NCBI GenBank assembly: GCA_024663395.1
Contig: JANFAH010000005.1
Location: 1,302,001-1,366,000, forward strand
Reading direction: 5' to 3'
Length of the DNA: 64,000 nucleotides
Source: Pisolithus tinctorius
Taxonomy: Eukaryota > Basidiomycota > Agaricomycetes > Boletales > Pisolithaceae
In this document: in pieces, positions 44,278-54,926 of the stretch
How the letters are laid out: every line of letters begins with the position of its first letter
How positions within the stretch are numbered: the first letter of the stretch is position 1
The notes under the pieces: generated by a model
The model's database searches: none
Told to the model about the DNA's origin: nothing
Seen by the model: only the letters and a program-made list of their open reading frames with translations
Made by a program: the position numbers and the translations under genes

Positions 44278-47200
44278 TTATGCCGCACCAGCGCCTGCCT
44301 CCTGCTGGAAGACGTCTACATATCTGTTCCTTACATTCTTCTTCGCAGCTTGCGACCGTGGCCGTCCCATGGGAGGTGGGGCAATACCAATCCCCATGTC
44401 TAGGTTAGGGGTAGCGGGCATGGCGGCTACCTCCGGCGGGACGAGATTCGACCGTGGACGCATTGGCGGTTTGGGGCTAGTTAGATCAATAGCAGATGCC
44501 GTGCGTGCCAGAGGTGGGGCGATTGGGGGGCCACCAGTAGCTGGCCGCCTGGCCTGTGATGGTGAAGCAGTCTGTGCCCGCGCAGGAGGCGGAGGCGCGG
44601 GTGCAGCTGGTTGAGTGCTCTCTGCTCCACCCTGGACATGGAGTGTCACAAGTTGCGATACGAGATATGCCAGCTAGCTGACTGACCTTTTTATTGACCC
44701 AACGTTTGAGCTCTGTGTCATAATAGAAGCTTGTTTCCTCGCCGAGATTGGCCTTGATTGCCCCGGGAGTTTCTGAACGCCTCCAGAATCGACTGAACCA
44801 CGAGCCGCCCGATGCTGCCTGTGTAGTAGGAGACGAACCTGACGGGGAATGTCAACAACACAACCAACAGGATACGGCAATGAGGAAACCCACCTGGTTT
44901 ATCCTCGGTTTGAGAGGTAGACTCTTGCTGAGGCGTTGACGACGGTGGGTGGCCTTCGGCAGTCTTCGCACTTTCCTCTGGCTTCCTCATAAGAGCACTG
45001 TTGCCCAAGCCGAGATCATCTTCGTCGTCTTCGAAAGTCGTGTCAAGTCGGCGAGGTGTTGCATCCGGATTGGGAGTTACCGACAACGCTGGGTCGTCCA
45101 TGAGAGAGACAAGTCCATTCCCCGAAGAAGGGACGCCCCCCACCCTGACGAAAGTCGTAGCTACAGGTGTCGCAGACGAGTCGGCGCCGCTGAGCGCATC
45201 CCACCACCCCCCACTCTCCTGGCGTGCTTGCTCTTGTTGCAGTTGGCTAGACCCGCTGGCGCTTTCCTCGGGCGTGACCTCGAGAGAACTCTTACGTGAA
45301 GATGAACTGCTCCCATAGGCAGGGATGTATGTAGCTGCGTGTCCATTCATTGGAGGGGTATGGGGAGAGAAGGGGTAAGATGGCTGAGATGGGTGAAGCG
45401 GAGCGGTCTTTGGCGGCGCCGGCGACGCACTGTGTATGGGACGGTGGTGCTCCATAGCTGACGATGCACGATCAATGGGCGCATAAGACTGTGTGGATGG
45501 TAACGACATCGCAGACCCCGTTCGACGAGGAGGCTGTGCAGGTGCAAACTGGCCGTTTGGTATCATCGGTGGCGGTGATGAGCTTGCAGAGTTATCTGCG
45601 GATGACATAGAGCTGTAGGGCGGAGGTCCGGAGAATGCAGACGGTGCGCTAGCAGCCGACGGAGAAGGCTCGTCGCCCTCACCAGCGATGAACTTTGTCA
45701 GACGGCCCTCCAACCAGCTACCAATACTGTCGAGGCTCGGTTTGTTCACCTTCCCACTTATCCATGACCCCGATTTATCCACATGAGGTGTGCCTATTAG
45801 GCGGTCAGCGAGGCTCCTTAACTGACCAACCATCATGGGGTTGAAGTAAGGCGAAGGACGACTCATGGAGGCAGTGATTGCTTCACAGTACCTACAAAAA
45901 AAATCAGCATAGCATCGTCGATTGGCAGCGTTGAATATACCTAGAGGCAGCTTGTACATGGCCGATCTCAGCAAGGTACACAGCCCGGATTAACTTGTAA
46001 GCTTGCAGGTGAGGGAAACCAAGGAAAGGCTCCTGTCCCTTAGGTGTAGCCTTCAGTGAGAATGCGAACTCTAGGATCTCCGAAAAGATCGTGGCATCGA
46101 AGTCTTTGCAGAACGTCGGCTTCGAGTGAGGGCTTTGCGATCCCAACAGTATTATGCGTGCGGACGGACTGCCAATCCCACCTATTATTGACGTCTGAGG
46201 TGACAACATATAACTGTGAACTGCGATTCAGCATCACTGGAAGATGAAAATAGACACTCATACCAGACATGAGCCGCCTCCACTTGCTGGTGAGACAATA
46301 GATAGTCACCGAGCGCGGTAATAGCAGCCGACCACTCCGGATTGGATGCATTCGCTAGAACTGACGCAACGATCTCGGGCCACTTCAAGAGTGACTCAGT
46401 TGGTACCTGGGCAGCGGCCACTGCTGATGGAAAATTGGGAGACATAGGTGTAATATGTGGTAGATGAGGGGCGGGCACTTGCAAGCCGGTGGTAGCCCTA
46501 GATAGTAGGTTAGTAGGTACAAGTTCTTGAACTATCAACGGTACGTCAAACTCAATCTATGAAACAAACAGAAACCCCTTACTCGCAGCTGGCCCTTGAC
46601 CAGAAAAAAGGCTGTATACAACTCGCAAGCACTCTCTCCCGCTGGTTCGAGGTGGCATATTATCGTTTCCACCAGCGACAAGGGCATGCTGAGGGTCGTG
46701 CACGCCAAGCTCAGCCTTCAAAAATTCGCTGACAACTTCTTTCCACGCTTCCTTGTCAATACCGCTCGAGATGATCATCGCGTGTGCCCAAAGCTTCTCA
46801 TCAAGTGCATAGTGATATGCTTGACGGCGCTCTCCACGCACCAAGAATTCTTGGATCTTGTCCAAGGCAGAAGGACGGGTGGCGGTGACTGAAACGGGAG
46901 ATTCGTTCGTAGCTGGGAGAGATGCATTATACCCGTCTGCAAAGGGTGACGTGAAAGCCGGTGTAGATAAAGATGTAGAGGACTCCGTTCCAACTTCTTT
47001 TAGGTTACCGGCAACATGTGGGACCAAAGCGGCCCGTACGGCTGTATCAGTCTGAGGACTGTAACCATAATGAACACGTCGTTATCATCATTATGGACAA
47101 CAGGGCCTGACCTTCCGTAAAGCACACCGTCATGCTCGACCATAACCTTCAGCACCTGTACTAGAGCCAGTTTATCTTCGACCCTCCGCCTTTCAATGCC

Positions 47201-49862
47201 CTCAGAGGCGTACGTGGCCGCACGCGATATCTCCTCAGCACGCTCCTCCAAATACTTGATAACACGTGCTTTCTTGGTCTTCAAATTCGAAGACATCCCC
47301 GTACGGACAAGACTCGTCATTGGAGACCCGGGATCAGAGAACAGTGGACCAGGGTAAAGCGCCGCCTTCGGCTCAAGTGCGTATTCCGGCAATGCCTTGT
47401 GTACTTCCCGAATGGTGATATTTGTCGTCCTCCGTGTAGAGAGCGCAACATCAAACCCGGTGCTCAAATCTGCAGAGCCGTGGAAGCAAGTGACCAACCT
47501 GCCTCCGAACCCAAAGCTCACAATTGGAGCCCGTGCTGAAACACGGCCCAGTGGATCATTGGATCCCAACAACGACGGGGAAGGCGCATAAGGAGGTCGA
47601 GAAACTGTCATGTGGGTCTCCGAACCGATAGAATACGCAGAGATACACCCAAGCGAGCTAGGTTCCCCCGTGTAAGATTGGTATGCGAGACCGAATTCAT
47701 TGCGCTGTTGGTGAGCATCCAAAGCCATAGAGCCCGAGACTAGTGCAGAACCACCCAACGGCTGTCTCCCACGGAACTGGGATGTGGCATTGGCGGTGGC
47801 TGTTCGAGATGGAGCGTACGGATCCGTGACTGAAGACTGGGAACAAGAGGTACTCGGTGACATTGTTCGTCCAGGGGCAGAGGTAGATCTGTCGGACGCG
47901 TCTGCGATGATGCCGTGCGTAATAGATCCATAGAGGTTGGAAGTAGTTGTTGCTTGATTATTCAGCGAGCGAACAGATGCTCGAGACGATGTACGTTGAA
48001 CTGGAACATACGGGGAGGGATCATATGGGTGTACAGCCCTTGCAACATAGGCAGGAGTATTGGGATCCTGACTATTGGAGTCTACGGCATTGACATTTCG
48101 GAGAGGGGACGACACTCTATTCACCGGGCTGCGCAGAGACGAGATGCTGGAGCCGCTCGAACCTGACCTAGTATGCGCAGAATACGTGCCGGGAGATGCT
48201 CGCCCATTGGAGGCGCTAGGTCCTTGACGGTGAGGTATTTTTCCATGATGTGGCACGGCAGGTACCCCACTAGCAACCTGGACGAAATCATCTGCGTTCG
48301 ATGCAGTAGGCACCGGGACCTGTTCTCGGGAGCTAGCATTGGTAATAGTCTGATGCAGGGAGTAGTCACTAGCAGAGGAACTGCCATACTGGGCTGATGT
48401 AGCTTGCCGAGCGCTCGAGGAAACTGCACCGGACTGAAGGAAACCGCTCTCGGACCTGCCATCTTCCGGATCACGCCATGGCATATCGTCTGATGTGTAG
48501 ACAGTCTGAGTGTCGAGCTGCTGCTGCTCGTCCACCACGTCATGGGTTTGGGATGCCCCGTTCGTTTCAAGAGTATCGTGGCCAAGCGAATTGTTAGATA
48601 TATGCCGAGAAGCCTTTGTAGCATTATCACCGTAGTTGACCTCGGAAAGATTAGGTTTGTAAGCATTTGAAACGGCTGTAGATCTCCCCGGTGGTGCTTG
48701 GCGAGAAATTGGAGGATCCCTTGGGGAAAGACTCGATTCCTGCACGCCGGATGGGGCGTATGCAATCCCATTTTGATATGGCACGGGACCGTATTGCTCT
48801 GTGGCTCCGCACGCGGGTCCAACCCTTTGCTGAGATGGAGCTCCAGGTGGCAGCCTAGGGGGAGGTCCCAGAGGAGTAGGCGATGGACCATTGCTAGCAT
48901 TAGTGACCGTTGAGGGAAGAGGCGGAACAGGGGGAGCCTGCATTTGCCCATACATCTGATGCCCAACGGCTGGCGACCCTGAACGAGAGGTGCGTGCACT
49001 TACGGCACGTTTGGACACTCTGGGAGGGGGAAGGGGAGGGTCATATGCGTTCGATGTTTTCAGTCTGTACGATGCCGCTGTTGGTGGAGCAGGGGGAGCA
49101 TTTCCTGCCACAAAGGGCTGAGAAGGTGGAGCTGGCGGGGGCACAACAGTCGTAGGGGCGTAAGGTGAAGATACTGAACGTGAGATGGGTTTATGGGTCT
49201 CCTGCGTAGTCTGAGGTCGGGAGACCACTGGCGTGTGATGCGTATGTGGAATAGTCGTGCTGGGCTTGTAAGGGTCATAAACGGGCTGAGCCTGTACATA
49301 CGATGGCGCCGAAGGATCTGGATGCTGGCCTGGGGGACTTGGTTTGTATGGGTCAGGAGGCTGGTGCTGGCTGTGGGCACTTGGTTTGTATGGATCGTGG
49401 TCGCTCGTGAAGGCGTTTCGCACCACTGCACAGTTGTAAGTATCGAAAGGTGTGTGAAGATAGGTCTTACCGACCTGGTTGAGGAGTATGGCTGAGTCGT
49501 GGTTCGTAACCCGTCGAATGAACGTCCGAATACCAACTTTGCTGCTGGACATAGGGTCCATGGGTCCCATTCACCTGCTGAGCTTTGGAGTCTTGGGTGG
49601 TCGGAAACGACCAGTCATCGTGTCCAGAGGCTTGGGCGTCTGGGTACATTTGCTCAGCGAACAAGCTCGAAGCGTCCTGGCCCATGTCCGCAGGGTATGA
49701 AGAAGAATTGTGCTGAGCATGTTGGGTCGACTGTTGTTCTTCAATATTCGACCCGATTGCATGCGTCGTGTCACCGTCCTCGTTGCCAATGACCGCAAAT
49801 GGGTCTGGTCCGGCATCACCCTCCGAGCCAAATAACGAGGCAGCAGCTTCCACGGAGCTCAT
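44278..49862 (-). CDS. SEC16: SEC16, organiser of ER exit sites and COPII assembly
   Basis: Sec16 scaffolds COPII coat assembly at ER exit sites. The ATG at 49862 begins MSSVEAAASLFGSEGD, the typical start. The N-terminal third is a long Pro/Ser/Gln/Tyr-rich region with repeated DPYKPS motifs. The central conserved domain appears as FGFGGRLVTCF, then YPGPLFSDPGSPMTSLVRTG, KKARVIKYLEERAEEISR and AALVPHVAGNLKE. The ancestral coatomer element follows: IQEFLVRGERRQAYHYALDEKLWAHAMIISSG, then LLKWPEIVASVLANASNPEW. The C-terminal region is disordered, with SFYYDTELKRWVNKK near 44700 and a final PMGRPRSQAAKKNVRNRYVDVF. The gene is over 5.5 kb with about a dozen introns; the protein is about 1,700 residues. 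Confidence 0.93.
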
Positions 49863-50417
49863 GGTTTCAACGTGTCCTTTACCCCGCAAACCAGCTCGAT
49901 CTTCTGTTTGCAAAATTTTGTGCAGGCCAGAGTGACGAAAAGCTGGACGGACCCTGTTGCTTTTCACCAATTAACACGTACACCGGCTATACGTTAGTTT
50001 GGTCGTGCTTGCTCGCCTCGGTCTGATTCTGATGCAGGGGGGAACTTCAACGTTAACCATTATAACGGGCATAGGCCACGTATGCACCTATACTATGTAC
50101 TAACAAAAAAGGACAGGGGCCACACGAAGCAACAGACAGTTCACAAAGAAACTGAGATGTTCACAATAAGATGGTAGTGGCAGGAAGAACTAACGGCTCC
50201 AATATTGTCAAAGAACTGAAATGCAGTATCCAACTAAAAGAGAGGTGGCATGCATTACGAATGTTCATGTACGGGCAGTGACGTGATTGCAGAGGGATGA
50301 AAGAGAAATGATGCGAGTATATCATAGCAATGCGAGCAGAAGTGGAAGAGCGCGAATGGATTGAGTGAAAAAAAAAAACAATGTCGTGCACAGAAAGTCG
50401 CGAAATGGTAATTAGTA
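49863..50417 (-). promoter_or_regulatory. Upstream region of SEC16 and 3' flank of the Pumilio gene
   Basis: About 555 bp without a credible gene. Minus-strand ORFs here (76 codons and shorter) are rich in His, Ser and Phe without family features. A run of nine or ten As lies near 50369. The stretch probably holds the Pumilio 3' UTR and the SEC16 promoter. Confidence 0.4.
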
Positions 50418-53400
50418 TTAGTTAGATGGCGTTTGAGATAACGATGGAAAATCAGTCGGCTTGTCGAATGGCTTGGATGCACTGACTGTGCGCTCTAGCA
50501 GCCTTTCAACTGCAAAGGTGAGTTAACACTCATACGACCTCGCTGAGAGGAGGCTCACTCACTAGAAGTCAGATGTTTACTGTAGGCACTAGAATACCGG
50601 CGCATGCTGACGAGCTGGGGGCGAATCTTGGCGACCAGTAGCTCCTTTTGATCGCTATCGGCAACGGTCAAGGCCCGTTGCAAAACGTAGTCTGAAATAT
50701 TATTACAATCACAGCGAAGGGAGTACGGAAAGCAGACTTACTTGCAAACTGATCCTTCATCATGGACACAATGGGAGTAACACCGTCGGCCTTCGGTGTC
50801 ATGATCTCCTCGACCAAAGCGCGCCTCTCCTCAGGTGATGCAGTTACAAGAGCCTTCTCACAAACATTCGACGCAAACTTATGGCGTGCCATGTTCAACA
50901 TTTGCCCGCGTAGCTTGGCGATAGCCTGGCCGCGATCATGCGGTTTACCTTGTTCGAGTACGAATTGAACAACATAATTCTAGTTTGCATTTTAGCATTC
51001 AGTATTCCATGGCACTTGTATATAACAGAACGTACGCCAAACTGGTCTTGCATCAGATTGATCATGTACTTGTGCAACTCGTCCATCAATGGCCTAGTTT
51101 GGTCCTCTGGTAGGTGCTCAAAGCATCGCTGGAGTACGCGACATCCATACGGATGAGTAGAGAGGTCGTAAATGTTTCCACGGAATGAATTGACAAAGTT
51201 CAGTCGATCGGGAGCAACGCGTTCGATCAATTTTTGGATGACCTATACGTCGGAGGGCGCACGTTAAGCTGGCCTCGTTTCAACAGTTATTAAATCTCAC
51301 ATGATTCCCATTTGCGTCCTTGACGCACTTGAGCACGTGCGGATCGAGTTCTTTCACGAAGGCCCCTTGTTGCTCTGGCAAAATGAACTCGACAGCCTGG
51401 ATTTGGATTTGCTGTCGTCAGGTGGGCACTGCTAATGCGAAAGGTAGCACTTGCCTTTTGAACGACACGGCAACCGTACATTTGAAGAGATAACGCCAGA
51501 ATGTGACCTTCCATCGTATTGGCCAGTATAGTCTTCTGCACTTGTGTTCCATGCTCGAACAGTTTTTGAATGACCTGAAAATGCGTATAGTTGAAGCAGA
51601 CTCCCCCCCGCGCGACCTGGCTGCCACATACATAGTTTCCAAAGACATCCTGGATGAGCTGCAGGACATTGTGAGGGACAATTTCATCAAAAACGATTTG
51701 CTTCTCCTCGGACGTTGCGGTCTCCAACTTTTGTTGTATGAACCGCGAACCATGTTGGTCACCACTGAATTCGACCACATAACCAAAAATATCCTAAGTA
51801 CCGGTTTCGTAAGTTGTCAGCCATGAGAAGCGAATAGACCTACCCTGAGCTCCCACTTACGTGTCTTGTTCGCTCTAAATTCGTCCAGCAGGGGACTACG
51901 CAAAGCAAGCGTCGCCTCAATATTATCGTGGCGACGCCCAGGGCGCATATTCTGGTGGTAAAAGGGCATACCATGGGCACTCAGGCCGGCGTGGCCGTAC
52001 ATAGCACCATTGTGAAGCATAAAGGGAAGCTGGGCACTGTAGTCTACAGCAGCTGTGTATGCCTGTGAAATTGAAACTGAATAACCGGTAATTTCGTGAG
52101 TGTTTTTTTTGGCTCACCTGTTGGTGTAACCCATACTAACCTCACGGTGAGTAGATAAATGAGAAGCTCGAGATAAAGACGCACCTGCTTCTTATCCGGG
52201 ATGCCAGTCGGTACCGCAGCACTGAGCTGAGGTGTAGGTAAGGGCGAAAGTGACGGCATAGTCGCATACATCATGGCTTGATGTGGGGGGTAGTAGAATT
52301 GGGAAGGAGACCTAGCCGGGCCAGAATAATCAAAGTACACGCCTGATTGCTGCTGAGCACCTGAGGCTGGGGGGTGGAGGGTCTGCGAAGAGACAGACGG
52401 ATATACACTCGGAGGTGAGGTATTGTTCGCGCCAGCAGAGGAGGGATAGAGTGTAGGATCTGGTGGAGCACTGTATCCATATCCATACTCCATATAGGGG
52501 TCGCGCACAGTACCACTGGCATAGAATGATGGGTAATCTGCTTGTGGGTATCCAGGATATGGCGCACGTCCTTGAACAATCTGCGGGGGCGGCCGTACCT
52601 GGGGGACGGCAGAAGCAGGATGTGGCACATTCGCAGGGGGTTGCTGACGGTACTGGTTGTTCACTTGCTCGTCCTCGACCGCCATTCCCCGAAGTCCAAG
52701 AGCAAGGTCGTTCTCGACAATAGACGACACTTGAACAGAGTCGAAACCCCCATTTTGACCAGGAAAACGCGACGACCCGTAGGCACCTGGCACAGGATGA
52801 GAGGACGAGGAGTACCTACCGTCTTTGCCAATGCTGTGATCGAACCTCTGCGGCGAATATTGGCCGGTTTTGGCCGGACCGCGATCGTCCTTAGAAAGAC
52901 CTCAACATCAGAGTTAGCAGCCAGAATGCCAAAATTGTACGTACCATCCTTGGTCCCGATAATCCGACCGGGTGAGCAACTCCAGCTTGTCTCTGGCGGG
53001 TGTGACGAAGTGGCAGAGCCGGGTTAGAATCCTGTGGCTTGCTTCAACGCCCAAGACAGACAAACTCGGCGAGACAATATTACCAGCTGCGAAAAATCTT
53101 TTTTCTGCGGGCTGCCACTCAACTCGTCCCAAGTCCCACTGGATGCTCGAGGTGCGCTCCACGACTCTCCGATGTTGCTTCGGTAGCCGTTCTCTGTCTG
53201 AGACGGAGACAAGTCGCCCACGCTTGCCGCGGAAGAAATCGACGCGTTCCTCTTCGGACCCGGAGTGCCGGAGCCCCAGACCTGACAACATGGTTGATGA
53301 CATTGACGTCAACTATTAGTGCGAACCGCCGAGAGAGTACTGACCTGCCAGCCTGCACCGAGACCCTTGAGACCAGGACCACCTCCCATCCCAACTCCAA

Positions 53401-53586
53401 ACATGTTACCTGCAGATGTCGGTGTCAAATTCCTCTGCGGCTGCATCGCCCAGTAGAATTAGATGCCAGAATGCATTGATGAGAATGACTACGTACGTTA
53501 CTCGGCGAGGCGGAAGGGGACTGTCCCGACGAGCGAGTTGATGAGCCAGAAGGCTTGCGGGACGTGTCTTCAGGGTGACGTGCCAT
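50418..53586 (-). CDS. Pumilio-family (PUF) RNA-binding protein
   Basis: PUF proteins bind UGUA elements in 3' UTRs and repress or destabilise mRNAs. The ATG at 53586 opens [20 protein letters not shown] long low-complexity N-terminus follows, rich in Pro, Tyr and Gln (about 52200-53500). The PUF domain starts at [16 protein letters not shown]. The eight repeats show the usual contact residues: GSRFIQQ, NYVIQK (across an intron), CRVVQK, NHVIQK, CRVLQR, NYVVQF (across an intron), SNVCEK and NYVLQR. This is the order found in classic Pumilio proteins that read UGUANAUA. The last exon reads [21 protein letters not shown] and ends TPSN. Length is about 850-900 residues. The 5' flank is unusually long. 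Confidence 0.93.
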
Positions 53587-54926
53587 TGCAAGAGACTATT
53601 AACCAACCGTTGACACTGAGGAAGCGGATGATGGAACAAGGGAAGAGAAGCGGAAAGCAACTCACAGAGTGAGAGAAGAAAAAAGGTAAAATTATAATTT
53701 CAAGGGGTGGCCTTGCAAACGTATTAACCGTCAAAGGCGAACACAGATTAGCCAAGGGGTTCAACCGAGTGTACGGGTGGAGCTATCGGCACGGGGAAGG
53801 GGTAAAGACGCGTCGAGCGCATAGGATTATCGTAACGGAACACGATGCAGACCCGGGACGCGTAAATAATGGGCTACAGGCCAATAAAAATGACTCACCA
53901 AGGATGTGATACTAGAAACTAAGGAGGCCGGACAAAGCACCCTCCACTGGCACTCGGATAAAGAGAAGAAGAAAAAAAGGAAAAGGCGACGCGCACAGCT
54001 GATGCAAAGAGAAAAACCAGAATGCAAAGCCGCTCGGTGTATTATTTGTTATGGAACGGAGTATTCAATCGCTAAATCGACAAATTTGGTTCCGCGCAGC
54101 TATATTGATTCCGCTCGGCGATGACACTCTGACTTTGCCCTGTGGAAGGACCCCCTTGGCAAGAGGAGCGAGGGAGAATGGCCAGATATTAGTGAGCAGG
54201 TTTTTTTTTAAAAAAAGCAGTCTTTTCGGGCCTGCAATGGTGATCCGGCGCCGATTTGCAGTGTCCGGAGGGGTCGCGGGGCAATGAAGCTGTATGAGCA
54301 CGGCAAGCACCATAGCCTGTTCCTGCACTTTTTTTTCCCGATGGCACTCGATTAGATACAGCATACACAGCCATCACAGGTCCCCGTTTTTGCTCGCCTA
54401 TTCCCGGGGAAATTTTTCGGGTCTTGCTGCATTTTTCGGATGACGGTTGGCCAGATCTGAGGGTCCTCTATTAAGTTAATATTCGTCACTTGGGGTTTGG
54501 CTTGGTTTTCTTCCTCTAAGTCCTACATCAGTGATGGGTTGATCGAGATGTCGCTGTTCAGTGATAAGTCCTGCTTATCTAAAGTAAAATCTCCTTGTCG
54601 GTTCCGCCCGTGGTACCTGCAAGTAGTATCTACGCTCCAGACCTGAGATTGTAATATTAAGTATGGAGGGTGGCTAAGGCTCAGGCTCCGTATTTATCAA
54701 CGTTCGACGAGTCTATTGTGACACATACACAAGGTTCCGTCTATCCATCAGACTGGCTCAGGCTCAGGGATCAGGCTCCTTGGTCATCCTAGCCCCAGAT
54801 TAGTAAGTTGTATAGGGTCCTGCGCTTATCTTGATCGCTCTCTCCGTCCTCCTTGAAGTGTCATTGGATTAAAGGTGATGATGATAGCGGTGGAATACTG
54901 AAAACAATGAGCACAAGGCTTGCTGT
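53587..54926 (-). promoter_or_regulatory. Long non-coding stretch upstream of the Pumilio gene
   Basis: About 1.34 kb, the largest gap in the window. I see no coding sequence: ORFs are short, lack family features and run through homopolymers (an A-rich purine tract near 53965, a T9A6 tract near 54200, a T8 tract near 54330). Imperfect copies of GGCTCAGGCTC occur at 54676-54690 and 54762-54780. A long 5' UTR, a large promoter or an unannotated non-coding RNA are all possible. Confidence 0.45.

Noticed and set aside
48121..48999. 292-codon minus-strand ORF
   Set aside because: Same strand as SEC16 but in another frame. The long SEC16 frame at 47000-49440 is the conserved one.
54065..54364. 99-codon minus-strand ORF in the gap upstream of the Pumilio gene
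   Set aside because: It runs through homopolymers, has no recognisable family and no credible gene structure.
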